Source: Clostridium vitabionis
GTDB taxonomy: Bacteria; Bacillota; Clostridia; Lachnospirales; Lachnospiraceae
Length of the DNA stretch: 64,000 nucleotides
NCBI RefSeq assembly: GCF_015351765.1
Contig: NZ_JADKQA010000003.1
Span: 225,203 to 289,202, forward strand
Direction: 5' to 3'
The notes beneath the pieces are model-generated. The model was given only the letters and a program-made list of their open reading frames with translations, did no database searches and had not been told where the DNA came from. Shown piece after piece: positions 34,749 to 44,398 of the stretch (within the stretch, counting starts at the first letter, position 1; every line of letters begins with the position of its first letter). A program made the translations under genes and the position numbers.

Positions 34749-37268
34749 TAACTTTACACTTTTCAACTTTCCATCAACCGCGGGCTTTTTGGAACTTCGC
34801 CCGCGGAAAATAATGGGCTAAATATTACGGATCCATGGTAATCGGCTCCTGTTTTTGGAACTCAATGATAACTTCGCTTGTTGCTCAGGCCCCGTCTCGC
34901 TTTGTCCCGGAAAGATCTGCTTCCCTGGCCTCACGCTCAAGTGTCTTCTTGTTCTTGGATTCCGGTGGCCTGCCTGGCTTTCTCTTGACGTGTACGATAC
35001 CTGCAGCTGCCTCGGCTGCCTCTCGCTCGAGGGTCTTCTTGTTCTTGGATCCAGGCGGTCTGCCCCGGCCTCTCTTTTTCGTTATTCCGTCTGAAGAGTC
35101 GGCTGTCCGCGGTACAGAAGTTGCATCCTGCTTTCCTTTGTCCGGAGCAGGTATTGCACCATTGCCATCTGTGATGACATCTGTTGGCTTTTCACCTGAG
35201 ACGCCGGCTTCTGGTACTGTCAACGGATCGCTGCTATTCGTGTCGAAAGAAGCAACGGATTTTCCACTGGCATCATCCTCAGCAATCCTGAGCCCTGCCT
35301 TATCCGCCGCTTTTCTCACGCGAATCAGCTCGTTTGCCTTGCGCTTTTTCTCGATTTCATCATCCGAGAGATAAGCTTTGCGTGCAAATGCGTACTTCCT
35401 TGTGAGTTTGTTTTTCTCACCCTCTTTGAAGACATAGGTGAGCGCATTGTCCTTCCGATTGATCTTGAAAGGGCTGGCAATCCGGAAGGCATCGTAGAAA
35501 TCTCTGGCCTGTCGGATCGGAATCTCCGGGAGAATGACTTCGTCGAAGACCTCCGCCTTCTGACCACGCAGTTCCAGAAACAGGCTGGAGGGAGATTCCC
35601 TGAAAACCTGCCCAACTGGGATCTGTTCAAGAAAGCTCTTCCCGCTTTTGTCGGTCATGGCATCCTCGGAAGGTTCATCCAGAGCCTTGGCGAGTGCCGG
35701 GGATACCTCCACATACCTGCTGTCCACCATGCCGAGCCGATTCTTGATAACGATGACAAGAAACGTGGCAATGAACGCAATCAGCATGTGTCCTTTCAGG
35801 GTCTCCATGTTGTGCTGCCGTACCGGAAGGAACTTTGCATAGTTCTTGCCAAAGTCAAAGTACTGCTCGATATCCTGGCGGACATAGTATTCCGGAAGGA
35901 CCTCCTCTACAGGAAGGTCTCTTGTAGTGACGATGGCAAAAACACCAAGCTGCTCAGAAATCTCGAGGATCTGGTCACAGGTCATCTTCCTGGCAGACTT
36001 CGTCTTCATCAGCCGTGTGTACTTGAAGGAGCTGCTGTCGCGGTCTCTGCAGAGATAAACAAACCCTGTGACGTCCTTCCCAGTTTCCTGATCGACGGCG
36101 ATCTTCGTCTCGACCTTGACGATATAGAGAATGCGGTCCCTGTACCGAATCGCATTTGTGTCATCTTTAAGCTCCGCGGCATGCTCATCCAGGATCTGCT
36201 TGTACAGATCATAGGTGGGATTCAGTCGGGTCATGAAGTCAATGCCAGAGAGAACAAGTTTCTCCATGGTAGAGGGACAGCAGTATCCTGCATCACCAAT
36301 GGCATAAGAAACATCGCAGTGATACTGTTTCGCCAGCTCAATGATGCGCTGTGTCGTGGAAACATCCACGATGTTGCCCGGGATGATCTCATAGAAGATC
36401 GGCAGTCCGGTAGACCGCTGAACAAGGGCAATCATCCGGAACTCGATATTGATATCGCCCTCATGGTTGCTGACACGGGTGACCGGGAGATCACACTTGT
36501 TTGGCATTCCGGTGCTGTCGATCAGGATAGAAACCTCCTGATCCGTTGAATTCAGCAGATACTTGATATGCGCAAGAAGGAAGTCCCTGCGCTGGCTGTC
36601 GTCGCCGAGCTTTGCCAGCATATCACTGATCCGCTGGCTGTAAATGTTGGCCTTCGGGAACAGGTACGATGCATAGTTCTGTCGATACCACCTGTCGGCA
36701 TTCACGTTCGCCTTTCCCTCAAGGATGTAATAGAAAAGGAGGGCGTACAGAGTGTCCCGATTCACATATTTGAGAGAGTCAAGGACTTCGTTATAGCCGA
36801 TCGAATCGATCAGTGTTTTCAGGAAGTAGGAGTCGCCGAAGTCCACAAGCACATGCCGCTCTTTTCGCGCTCCGTCAGGGTTCTGTTCCGCGTTCGGGAC
36901 ATCCTTTGCCTCAAGTGCAGTGATGCTCTGATCATCCGGATTGAAATGGAAGTAACCTTCATCCCGTTTCCAGAAGATAAGGCGGTCCTTGTCGATCACC
37001 TTTCCGAGGTACTTCTGCCCCTGCTTCCTGGGGCCCTGATCCGTCTGAATCGTAGAGCCTGGCCATACAGCAACAAGTGTGCCGGATGAGTTATTGCGAT
37101 AAGAAATGCTAGGCATTTATTCGTCCTCAAGTTATTGTTTATGATAACTTATTGTACGATATTTTGCCCGGCTTCGCAATAGTAGTAGCCAAGAAACACC
37201 GTGCTTTAGGCACTTTTTTGAAAATATTGTGCAGAAATATTCCCGAGAGTTATCAAGTTACCCGGGAA
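34733..37268 (-). mobile_element. IS1634-type insertion sequence, about 2.54 kb
   Basis: Imperfect terminal inverted repeats bound the element: TTCCCGGGTA-TG-TTGATAACT on the left (34733-34753) and the complement TTCCCGGGTA-AC-TTGATAACT at the right end (37248-37268). It carries one transposase on the - strand. No clear target duplication is visible, because the right flank abuts an IS66 element. The insertion truncates the XRE-membrane gene. Confidence 0.8.
34885..37116 (-). CDS. IS1634-family transposase with C-terminal AT-hooks
   Basis: 743-residue DDE transposase of the IS4 superfamily/IS1634 group. Catalytic landmarks are VSILIDSTGMPN, the second aspartate in AIGDAGYC and the glutamate region YYVRQDIEQYFDFGKNYAKF. 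Beyond the transposase core, about 150 residues form a low-complexity tail with two AT-hook motifs, RGRGRPPGSKNKK (about 682-694) and KRKPGRPPESKNKK (about 711-724). AT-hooks bind the minor groove of AT-rich DNA and are unusual in IS transposases. Apparently intact. Confidence 0.9.
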   Translation of the reverse strand: MPSISYRNNSSGTLVAVWPGSTIQTDQGPRKQGQKYLGKVIDKDRLIFWKRDEGYFHFNPDDQSITALEAKDVPNAEQNPDGARKERHVLVDFGDSYFLKTLIDSIGYNEVLDSLKYVNRDTLYALLFYYILEGKANVNADRWYRQNYASYLFPKANIYSQRISDMLAKLGDDSQRRDFLLAHIKYLLNSTDQEVSILIDSTGMPNKCDLPVTRVSNHEGDINIEFRMIALVQRSTGLPIFYEIIPGNIVDVSTTQRIIELAKQYHCDVSYAIGDAGYCCPSTMEKLVLSGIDFMTRLNPTYDLYKQILDEHAAELKDDTNAIRYRDRILYIVKVETKIAVDQETGKDVTGFVYLCRDRDSSSFKYTRLMKTKSARKMTCDQILEISEQLGVFAIVTTRDLPVEEVLPEYYVRQDIEQYFDFGKNYAKFLPVRQHNMETLKGHMLIAFIATFLVIVIKNRLGMVDSRYVEVSPALAKALDEPSEDAMTDKSGKSFLEQIPVGQVFRESPSSLFLELRGQKAEVFDEVILPEIPIRQARDFYDAFRIASPFKINRKDNALTYVFKEGEKNKLTRKYAFARKAYLSDDEIEKKRKANELIRVRKAADKAGLRIAEDDASGKSVASFDTNSSDPLTVPEAGVSGEKPTDVITDGNGAIPAPDKGKQDATSVPRTADSSDGITKKRGRGRPPGSKNKKTLEREAAEAAAGIVHVKRKPGRPPESKNKKTLEREAREADLSGTKRDGA

Positions 37269-37340
37269 ATAGAGTTAACAGTTGGAGCAAAACGCTCCAA
37301 AATTGAGAGTTGGAGTATTTCGCTCCAACTCTTTCGCTAT

Positions 37341-38975
37341 TCATTGTCCTTTCTTAACATCGGGATTGAACCTGGACTGCATCTCTGCCGACCATGGGAG
37401 GATCTCATCTATGCGTACGGACCCATTCTGGTGATCCCGCATATATGACAGTACCTCTGTCAGGTACGGCTTGATTTTCAGACCGTTCAGTCTTGCTGTC
37501 TCGATCAGACTGTAGATCGCAGCGCTGGCGACAGCGCCGTTGACAGAATCAGAGAAAAGCCAGTTCCGGCGGCCGACCGCAAACGGGCGGACACTGTTCT
37601 CACTGGTCTGATTTGAGATCTCAATCCTGCCGTCCAGGAGATAATTCTCCATGAACCGGCGCTGATTCTGCGCATAAGTCACGGCTTTGTCCAGCCGCGA
37701 ACCCGATGTCGGATTCTGCTGGTCCAGCCATGACCAGAAAGCCTCGAGCACAGGTTTTTCATGCTCCAGGCGTTCAGTTTTTCTTGTCTCAGGGTCATGT
37801 CCTGCAAAACTGCGTTCCCACGCGAAGAGCTTATCGCAAAACTCTTTTCCCTGAAGTCCGGGTGTTCCGGGAACCGGCTTCCCGTCCTTCTTCTGGATCG
37901 CATCCACAAACTTTCTTCTGATGTGCGCCAGACAGGAGCAGCGGATCAGTCCTTTCAGGGAATTGTATCCCTGATATCCGTCGCATACGAGATAGTGTCC
38001 GCTGAATCCATCCAGAAGTTCAGCCGCATTCTTCCCTGCGCGGGTCGGCCGGTAGCTGTAGATCACGATTGGCGGATCTTTCTCTTTCCTGCCGCTGCAG
38101 GTAAGCCACATATACGATTTCTGTGTGGCCGTCCGGCCATCCTCATGGAGAACCTGCACCGGCGTTTCATCGCAGTAGACGATATCCCGCTTCATCAGTT
38201 CCTCATGCAGGCGGTTGACTACTTTCAGGATATATTTGATCCCGCAGGTGATGCACCAGTTGGCCAGCGTTGTCCGGTTGACCAGGACTCCGAGCTGGTT
38301 CCAGTCCTTCTCCTGACGGTACAGCGGCATGCCCATAAAGTACTTGTCATACATAACCAGTGATACCACACTGGGTGTGGCATACGAGTTCGGGATCAGG
38401 GGCTCCGGAAAAGGTGCCTTGATGATCGTGCCGGAATCCGATTCTGCTTTGCATTTCGGACATCCGTAAACTCTGCGGTATACCTTGAAACGGATGACCT
38501 GCCTCGGAATGACCTCGATTTCATCACGGACGAATTCTTTGCCGATACATTCCATCGGGGTGCCGCATTTCGGGCAGATTTTTTCAGCATCGGGAAGGTC
38601 GACAAAACGTTCCTTCTCTTCAAGATTCCCCATCAGTTCCTGGTGTGTAGACTTCCGCTTTCTTTTGTACGTAACGGTGATCGTATCGCCTTTGGCGGAA
38701 GCTTCCACATCAGCCTCTTTCTCTGCTTCATCAAAGAGGCTGAGCTGGCCTTCAATCTGTTTTGTCTTCTCGCTCTTCGGGGCGAAAAGCTGCTTTGTCA
38801 GATACGCATTCTGTTCACGGAGGTTTTCGTTCTCCTGCTGAAGCTTCTGAATCGTATTCTGAAAACTGTCGACCATCTTCAGAAGCTGGTCGATCCGCTG
38901 GTTCAGCTGTTCAATTGTCCTGATGAGAACCTCGTCCTGAGGAGCGGATCCGGCCGCTTTTCCTGTCGTTTTCAT
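37341..38975 (-). CDS. tnpC: IS66 transposase TnpC
   Basis: 544-residue IS66 DDE transposase. In order: N-terminal leucine-rich coiled coil (TIEQLNQRIDQLLKMVDSF), a zinc-finger region with CPKCGTPMECIGKE and a second CPKCKAE, the DDE core (DETPVQVLHEDGRTATQKSYMW, then VCDGYQGYN and CLAHIRRKF), and the C-terminal ENSVRPFAVGRRNWLF signature with the catalytic glutamate. All expected blocks are present, so it is probably functional together with TnpA and TnpB encoded upstream on the same strand. Confidence 0.95.
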   Translation of the reverse strand: MKTTGKAAGSAPQDEVLIRTIEQLNQRIDQLLKMVDSFQNTIQKLQQENENLREQNAYLTKQLFAPKSEKTKQIEGQLSLFDEAEKEADVEASAKGDTITVTYKRKRKSTHQELMGNLEEKERFVDLPDAEKICPKCGTPMECIGKEFVRDEIEVIPRQVIRFKVYRRVYGCPKCKAESDSGTIIKAPFPEPLIPNSYATPSVVSLVMYDKYFMGMPLYRQEKDWNQLGVLVNRTTLANWCITCGIKYILKVVNRLHEELMKRDIVYCDETPVQVLHEDGRTATQKSYMWLTCSGRKEKDPPIVIYSYRPTRAGKNAAELLDGFSGHYLVCDGYQGYNSLKGLIRCSCLAHIRRKFVDAIQKKDGKPVPGTPGLQGKEFCDKLFAWERSFAGHDPETRKTERLEHEKPVLEAFWSWLDQQNPTSGSRLDKAVTYAQNQRRFMENYLLDGRIEISNQTSENSVRPFAVGRRNWLFSDSVNGAVASAAIYSLIETARLNGLKIKPYLTEVLSYMRDHQNGSVRIDEILPWSAEMQSRFNPDVKKGQ

Positions 38976-39102
38976 GTCTCTATTATACTATATATCGAGG
39001 CATGATTCAGCAGAATGACGAACGCAAAAATGCCGAATTTAAGCCGTTTTCCGGCATTTTAAGCATTCGGGTTTGTGCACTTCTCGTCACTTTTTCATCC
39101 AG

Positions 39103-39462
39103 TCAGAAGTCTTTTTTCTGCCCCGGGATCATAGCCTTGGGCTGCTCGATATCGAGGCCGTCCATGAGATAGCTGAACTGCTTGCGGGTGATCAGCTTTG
39201 CCTCCTTCTCCGTGCGCGGCCACTGAAAGCGGCCGTTTTCAACATTCAGTCTTTTATAGAAGAGCACGAATCCGGTCGGCTCATAGTGAAGCGCTTTGAT
39301 CCTGTCGCAGCGGCGTCCGCAGAAAAGATACAGGTTGTTTGCATACGGATCCAGAGAGAACGTATGCTGGACCAGAGCGGCCAGGCCGTCGATCTGCTTG
39401 CGCATGTCTGTGTACCCGGTCACAATGTAGATGCTGCGGACACCGGAAAGATCGCCTAACAT
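39103..39462 (-). CDS. tnpB: IS66 accessory protein TnpB
   Basis: 119 residues from the ATG at 39462. Standard IS66 Orf2: TGYTDMRKQIDGLAALVQ, LFLFCGRR-type NNLYLFCGRRCDRIKAL and WPRTEKEAKLITRKQFSYLMDG. The start ATGTTAG overlaps the TAG stop of tnpA, a sign of coupled translation. It is required with TnpA and TnpC for IS66 transposition; the exact biochemical role is unknown. Earlier in-frame ATGs lie inside tnpA and are less likely. Confidence 0.93.
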   Translation of the reverse strand: MLGDLSGVRSIYIVTGYTDMRKQIDGLAALVQHTFSLDPYANNLYLFCGRRCDRIKALHYEPTGFVLFYKRLNVENGRFQWPRTEKEAKLITRKQFSYLMDGLDIEQPKAMIPGQKKDF

Positions 39463-39869
39463 ACCTGGTGCAGTGCCCGGACAAGCGACTGGATCATCCA
39501 CTCGTCAGCACCGCTCATGATGTCTGCGGTAAGTGCTCCGGAACGAATCCGAATAACAGGTTCAGGCTTCACTGCCGGTGTTCGATTCGCCGGGGATGCT
39601 TCAACAATATCGATCGTCCGGTCCGGAACTTTCACGTCCTGTTCTGCTGCGGCAAAATCAAGTTTTACTACTTCCTGTTTTGCCGCTGATGGGAGCTTCT
39701 GTTTCTCTCTGATCTCGATAGCCTGCTTTTTCAGCCGGCGGAGATTGTAATAAAACGTGCTGACCGGTATGCGATTCTCTTTGCACCAGGCATAGTCGGA
39801 AAGCCCGCTGACTCTGGCAGCGTTGATGCGCTCCAGCCAGATCCTGTCTGTTTCCTGCTTAAGCTGCAT
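39456..39869 (-). CDS. tnpA: IS66 accessory protein TnpA
   Basis: 137 residues, start ATG at 39869 after GGAGGACTTC. The N-terminal helix-turn-helix (INAARVSGLSDYAWCKENRIPVSTFYYNLRRLKKQ) is typical of IS66 Orf1. The rest is a variable linker ending in a short conserved strand (VIRIRSGALTADIMSG). A longer reading from 39959 would lie in the terminal inverted repeat and is not expected. Its stop overlaps tnpB. Confidence 0.9.
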   Translation of the reverse strand: MQLKQETDRIWLERINAARVSGLSDYAWCKENRIPVSTFYYNLRRLKKQAIEIREKQKLPSAAKQEVVKLDFAAAEQDVKVPDRTIDIVEASPANRTPAVKPEPVIRIRSGALTADIMSGADEWMIQSLVRALHQVC

Positions 39870-39965
39870 GAAGTCCTCCAATCCGATGCTGGAGCAATTC
39901 ACTCCAACATCTGCTTCAATGTTTGGAGTAATTATCTCAAACGGATTGGAGTGAAACAATCCAAC

Positions 39966-40653
39966 GAATTACTTCGCGCTTACGATGGATCTTTCCGGGA
40001 TCGTCCCGCATTACAGGAGGAGAAAACCCCTTCCCACGACATATACTCCGGAAGAAATCGCCAGAGTCGAAGCCGTCGTCGATGCCAGTACGGACACAGG
40101 GAAGAGGAATCTCGCCATAATCCAGCTTGCAACACGCATGGGACTCCGTTCAGGCGATATAGCCAAGCTGAAATTGACAGAAATAGACTTTGGCCCTGGA
40201 ATTATCAACATAACTCAGGAAAAGACGGGACTGCCCATTTCCCTACAGATGCCTTCCGACGTATACGATACCCTTGCGGCGCATGTTAAAAATGATATAC
40301 GTACATCAACTGACGGGTATGTTTTCCACTGCATGGTAGCTCCGTATGGACGCATTTCCACGAGTATAATACGACATGCCGTTAATGATAGTTTCTCTGC
40401 AGCGAAAATCGACACAACTGGTAAAAAGCATGGGCCGCATGCTTTCCGTTCGTCACTTGCAAGTTCCATGGTGAACGATGGCACTCCATATGAGGTGGTC
40501 AGAAGAATACTGGGGCATTCGGACCCTGACGTCATCAGGCATTATGCAAAAGTCGACATTGAAAACCTGAGGATGTGCTCAATAGATCCACCAGTCCCAA
40601 CCGGACGTTTTGGAAATTACCTCTCCGGCAAGGAGGTGGTACACCATGTTTGA
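39966..40653 (+). pseudogene. RIT element recombinase A, N-terminus removed by IS66
   Basis: Catalytic domain of a tyrosine recombinase, about 229 residues: Arg in ATRMGLRSGDI, HxxR in HGPHAFRS, the GHSD histidine and the nucleophile in RHYAK. The frame is open back to the IS66 edge at 39965 and then meets an IS66-derived stop, so the N-terminal core-binding domain is gone. An internal ATG at 39985 may still give a 222-residue protein. Its stop overlaps the next recombinase's start, the arrangement of the three-gene recombinase-in-trio (RIT) elements. Confidence 0.85.
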
Positions 40654-41623
40654 AAGTATCTACTCGGATCATTTATCACAGTATTACAGCTTGAGGAGTG
40701 ACACTCTTAGCGATAGTGCAAGAAAACACGAGTTGTGTTACCTTCGCCGGTTCGACGCATATGTCGCCAAACATCTGAAAACTTATGGAGGTATTACGGA
40801 AGCATTCGTCAGCGAGTGGGTGGGATCGCTTTCAGGGAAAAGCGGCTCTGTCGAAAACGAAGTGGTCGTAATACGCCAGTTCCTAACTTACCTTGGGCTG
40901 TCCGGCGAATGTGTCTTCCTGCCAGTTGTCCCAAAGGTACGTGATGACTATGTACCTTACATTTTCAGTGACAAGGAATTAAGTGTCATTTTTGATTCGG
41001 CAGATAACATCGTTCTGAAGGATCCGAAAGCGGACCCATACATAACGGTAGAGTTCCCGGTAATCATTAGATTACTATACAGCTGCGGCCTTAGAGTTGG
41101 TGAAACGGTAAAAATAAGCATGCCGGATGTCGATCTGGACAACGGTATTCTCAGGATGCTTAATACGAAGAGGGACAAACACCGCCTCGTACCGATGTCA
41201 TCTGCTATGGCGGACATCCTGACCAGGTACTGTATGGCTATGGGACTCTATGGTAAAGGCTCCGGATGGCTTTTCCCTTCCTCAAGGAACAACAAGCATA
41301 TATCGGCCGAAGCGGTCAAGCGCAGATTTAGTTCGATACTTATGGCTAATGGCATCCGTCTGGAAAACCGTAAAAAACATGAGAGAGGGCCATGTCTGCA
41401 CTGTTTTCGACACGTTTTCGCGTTCAAGTCGTTCTCCCAGGCAGAACGACAGGGAAGACATCTGGATGACTCCATTCCGTTCCTGTCCATATATCTTGGT
41501 CATGACGGGATCAACGAAACTGCCAAATATCTGAAATTCAGCAACGAGCTGTTTCCGGAATCCATCGATGCCTTCGGGGACTTTATGAGCGGGCTGCTTC
41601 CGGAGGTGGATTATGAAACGTAA
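40646..41623 (+). CDS. RIT element recombinase B (tyrosine recombinase)
   Basis: 325 residues from the ATG at 40646, 3 bases after GGAGGTGGTA. N-terminal SAM-like core-binding domain (ELCYLRRFDAYVAKHL), then the catalytic domain with Arg in SCGLRVGETVKI, Lys in the RDKHRLVPM strand, HxxR in LHCFRHVF, LGHDG and the tyrosine in TAKYLKFS. It overlaps recombinase A at its start and recombinase C at its end (ATGAAACGTAA). RIT proteins are thought to act together. The target preference cannot be read from here. Confidence 0.9.
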   Translation: MFESIYSDHLSQYYSLRSDTLSDSARKHELCYLRRFDAYVAKHLKTYGGITEAFVSEWVGSLSGKSGSVENEVVVIRQFLTYLGLSGECVFLPVVPKVRDDYVPYIFSDKELSVIFDSADNIVLKDPKADPYITVEFPVIIRLLYSCGLRVGETVKISMPDVDLDNGILRMLNTKRDKHRLVPMSSAMADILTRYCMAMGLYGKGSGWLFPSSRNNKHISAEAVKRRFSSILMANGIRLENRKKHERGPCLHCFRHVFAFKSFSQAERQGRHLDDSIPFLSIYLGHDGINETAKYLKFSNELFPESIDAFGDFMSGLLPEVDYET

Positions 41624-42635
41624 AAAGAATTCGTTCTTAGACCACCTTGAATCCTATCTTAGTACCTATCTCCCAAAGGCAAAAGGCTTGTCGGATGCTA
41701 CTATTGTCTCCTACAAAGCTACGTTCCGTATACTAATGGAGTTTATGTACCAGGTAAAGGGCGTTCCCGCAGATAAGGTGAGTTTCAGTATGCTTGATGA
41801 GAAACTCATTATTGAGTTTCTGAACTGGCTGGAGACATCTCGAGAATGCAGTATTTCAACCCGTAACCAGAGGCTTTCAGCCATTGCTGCATTCTCCATG
41901 TATGCGCAGAACAGGGACTTTGATGCGGCGGCTGGATTCAGGAACAGTGTTCTAAAAGTGCCGAGAAAGAAAACTTCCCAAAAACGCAGGAGCGCCTTCA
42001 CGCGGGACGAGGTCAAAATCCTCTTTGAGCTTCCCAACTCCAGAACGGAAATAGGCCTGAGGGACAAGACTTTGTTATGCTTCATGTATGCCAGTGGGAC
42101 AAGAGCCAAGGAGGCTTGCGATCTTACAGTTGGCGATATTCATTTTTACCCAGACAGGGCAGGCATCAACATACACGGAAAAGGGCAGAAAGTGCGCCGA
42201 ATCGGTATCCCCCTTGAGGCGTCTTCAATGTTAAAGAAATACATCGTTCACAGAGGTTTAACCAACGATTACGGAGCACATGTATTTTCCAGCCAAACAC
42301 ATGAACAAATGACTGTTTCATGTGTCGAAGAAATCTTTGCCAAATACATTATCAAAGCAAAGCGTGAACATCCAGACCGGTTCAGATACGATTACACGCC
42401 ACACTCAATGAGGCATACGACTGCTACCCACATGCTTGAAGCTGGAGTTCCGCTCATAGTGGTGAAAAACTTTCTCGGGCATGTGTCCCTGCAGACCACA
42501 CAGATTTACACTGAAATCTCACAAGACACTGTAAACAGGCAACTCAAATCGTGGAACGATAAATGGTTTCTCAAGGATAATTCCAGTCATAGGGCAGCTA
42601 CAAGGGCAAGCAATGTTCCGGCTTTCCTGCTTTAA
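41613..42635 (+). CDS. RIT element recombinase C (tyrosine recombinase)
   Basis: 340 residues. Core-binding domain (FLDHLESYLSTYLPKAKGLSDATIVSYKA) and catalytic domain with Arg in YASGTRAKEACDL, the GKGQKVRRIGIP strand, HxxR in HSMRHTTATHM, GHVSLQTT and nucleophile in QIYTEIS. Its first 11 bases overlap recombinase B. It is the last of the trio. The end of the element lies within about 90 bases downstream, where IS66 sequence resumes. Confidence 0.92.
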   Translation: MKRKKNSFLDHLESYLSTYLPKAKGLSDATIVSYKATFRILMEFMYQVKGVPADKVSFSMLDEKLIIEFLNWLETSRECSISTRNQRLSAIAAFSMYAQNRDFDAAAGFRNSVLKVPRKKTSQKRRSAFTRDEVKILFELPNSRTEIGLRDKTLLCFMYASGTRAKEACDLTVGDIHFYPDRAGINIHGKGQKVRRIGIPLEASSMLKKYIVHRGLTNDYGAHVFSSQTHEQMTVSCVEEIFAKYIIKAKREHPDRFRYDYTPHSMRHTTATHMLEAGVPLIVVKNFLGHVSLQTTQIYTEISQDTVNRQLKSWNDKWFLKDNSSHRAATRASNVPAFLL

Positions 42636-42655
42636 AGTTTGTATCGTTATTTAAG

Positions 42656-43768
42656 CTAAATAAGGAGAGGCTGTTGGTTCATGCGAATGGTAGGCAGCCC
42701 TCCTGGAATAACAATACTCCTTGAATAATGCGCCCAGCAATTCGCTGAGGTGATTCCCGGACTCTTATCTGCCAGGATGTGGTATTGCTGCAAGGCATCA
42801 CTTTCGATCACCCCTTGATAGCCTTCATAGTAGGCTAACGGAACTTCGGATCCTCTCGATTTGTTGTATTCGTAGAGGATGATCGGGCGGTCCCGATAGA
42901 ACTCTCCGGACCGGTGGACCCACATGTAACTCTTGGATCGTTTCACAGAAGGATCTGTTTTCTCGCCCGCATAATGGAGAACCTGGACCGGTGTTTCATC
43001 GGACTGATTCACGTGGCAGGTAAAAAGCTCTGTTTTCAGCCGCGCACAGAAAGGACGGAAATAATTCTTATAAACGTTCATGACCCAGTTGGCAAGATCC
43101 TGTTTGGAAACATGGATCCCATCCTCCTGGAACTGGCCGGCGATCCTTTCATAAGGGAGGCCCAGAACATACTTACCGTTCAGGACCGCACCAATGAGGG
43201 AAGGAGTCGAGATGCTGTTTTCAATTGGTTCCGCAGGGTGATCTCCACGAAGGAACTCATCCTGATGATCGCCGCCGGTGCCGACATAGACCCTGACCAC
43301 ATGGTTCTCTACAACCTTTTCCGAGGGAATGTATCTCAGCCTCTTAAAGGTATCATCGCCAAAGTAGCGCCAGTTGCCCGGTCCGAAGTATCGGTCCAGA
43401 TCTTCTCTGGAGACATCATGTGCCGGGATATCCTCCTGCTTAAAGCCCTTTAGATCCTCTTCCCGTTTGCCGCGCGGTCTCCTCTTTCGAGTGACCGCAG
43501 GAAGGATCTCTTCTTCCGAAGGCTCCGGGATGGAAGGGTCGTATAGGAACTCTGTTTCATCAAAAAGGTTCATCTGACCGGTGATCTGGTCCAGCTTTTC
43601 CGTATGACGTCCGAAACGCTGCTGTTCAAAGACACGGAACTGCTCCAGGAGCTGTTCATAATTCCTCTGGAGAGCGTGGATCTCGTCCTGCATTCCGAGG
43701 ATTAGCGTATCCTTTTCACTCGAGGTCAGGCTGTGAAGTTCTTCCTTTTTGAATGACTGCTTCGGCAT
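42656..43768 (-). pseudogene. IS66-type TnpC, C-terminus lost (second IS66)
   Basis: 370 residues of an IS66 transposase unrelated in detail to the copy at 37341: coiled-coil N-terminus (MQDEIHALQRNYEQLLEQFRVFEQ), DETPVQVLHYAGEKTD and SYMWVHRSGE. Similarity ends abruptly at NCWAHYSR, and the last 20 residues (IVIPGGLPTIRMNQQ...) come from the RIT side of the junction. The C-terminal third with the catalytic glutamate is missing, so it should be inactive. The breakpoint near 42730 marks where the RIT element and this IS66 join. Confidence 0.85.
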
Positions 43769-44041
43769 GAAAAAAGTCCTTTCCGATAAGATTATTATAT
43801 CGGAAATCCGCTTCCAGAGCCACTTTGCAGGCTTTTGTCATTCGTCATTCTGCCTATGGATCAGGCTCTGCCTGGACCCATTTCAGGAAGGAGTCAAGAG
43901 TTGGTTTTTCAATTTCATCTGCTCCAAAACAGGGAACACAGGGCCCGTTTCCATACGCTCTGCCGGCATTCTGTAACCAATAAAAGCACCGGATGGATCG
44001 CCCAAAAACGGTGTTTGAATTTCTCTGTTTTGCACAATCCG

Positions 44042-44398
44042 TTAGTAGATACGCTGGGGCTGTACCTCTCGAATCTTTTGAGCAAGGGGATCATATCCCA
44101 TCATGAGGAGCCGGTACTGCTCCCTGGTAAGTTCCGCAGCTTCCGCCTGGTTTCTCGGCCAGGAAAAGGCTCCGCCTTCCAGCCGCTTATAAAGGAGAAG
44201 AAAGCCGTCTCCTTCCCAGAGGAGCCCTTTGATCCGATCCGTCCTGCGCCCGCAGAACAGGAAGAGGACATTCTTTTCCAGCGGATCCAGCTGATAGTTC
44301 GAGCGGATGAGCTCCGCAAGTCCGTCGATCCCTTTTCGAAGGTCTGTGTATCCGCATGCGATAACGATCTTATGGACGTGATAAGCTTCAGCGAGCAT
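44042..44398 (-). CDS. tnpB: IS66 accessory protein TnpB (second IS66)
   Basis: 118 residues. Clear IS66 Orf2 landmarks: IACGYTDLRKGIDGLAELIR, VLFLFCGRRTDRIKGLLW and FSWPRNQAEAAELTREQYRLLM. The ATG at 44398 lies inside the end of tnpA (overlap of 11 bases), so it is translationally coupled. Intact itself, although its partner tnpC is truncated, so the element cannot move on its own. Confidence 0.92.
   Translation of the reverse strand: MLAEAYHVHKIVIACGYTDLRKGIDGLAELIRSNYQLDPLEKNVLFLFCGRRTDRIKGLLWEGDGFLLLYKRLEGGAFSWPRNQAEAAELTREQYRLLMMGYDPLAQKIREVQPQRIY

Larger units (their letters stand above)
37281..39965 (-). mobile_element. IS66-family insertion sequence, about 2.69 kb, complete
   Basis: Complete tnpA-tnpB-tnpC set on the - strand between ends that both begin GTTGGA when read inward (37281, and 39965 on the complement). 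Each end holds several short inverted repeats of the TTGGAG/CTCCAA type. The element decapitates the first recombinase of the neighbouring RIT element. No matching 8-bp target duplication is visible, which suggests later rearrangement or nested insertion. Confidence 0.85.
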
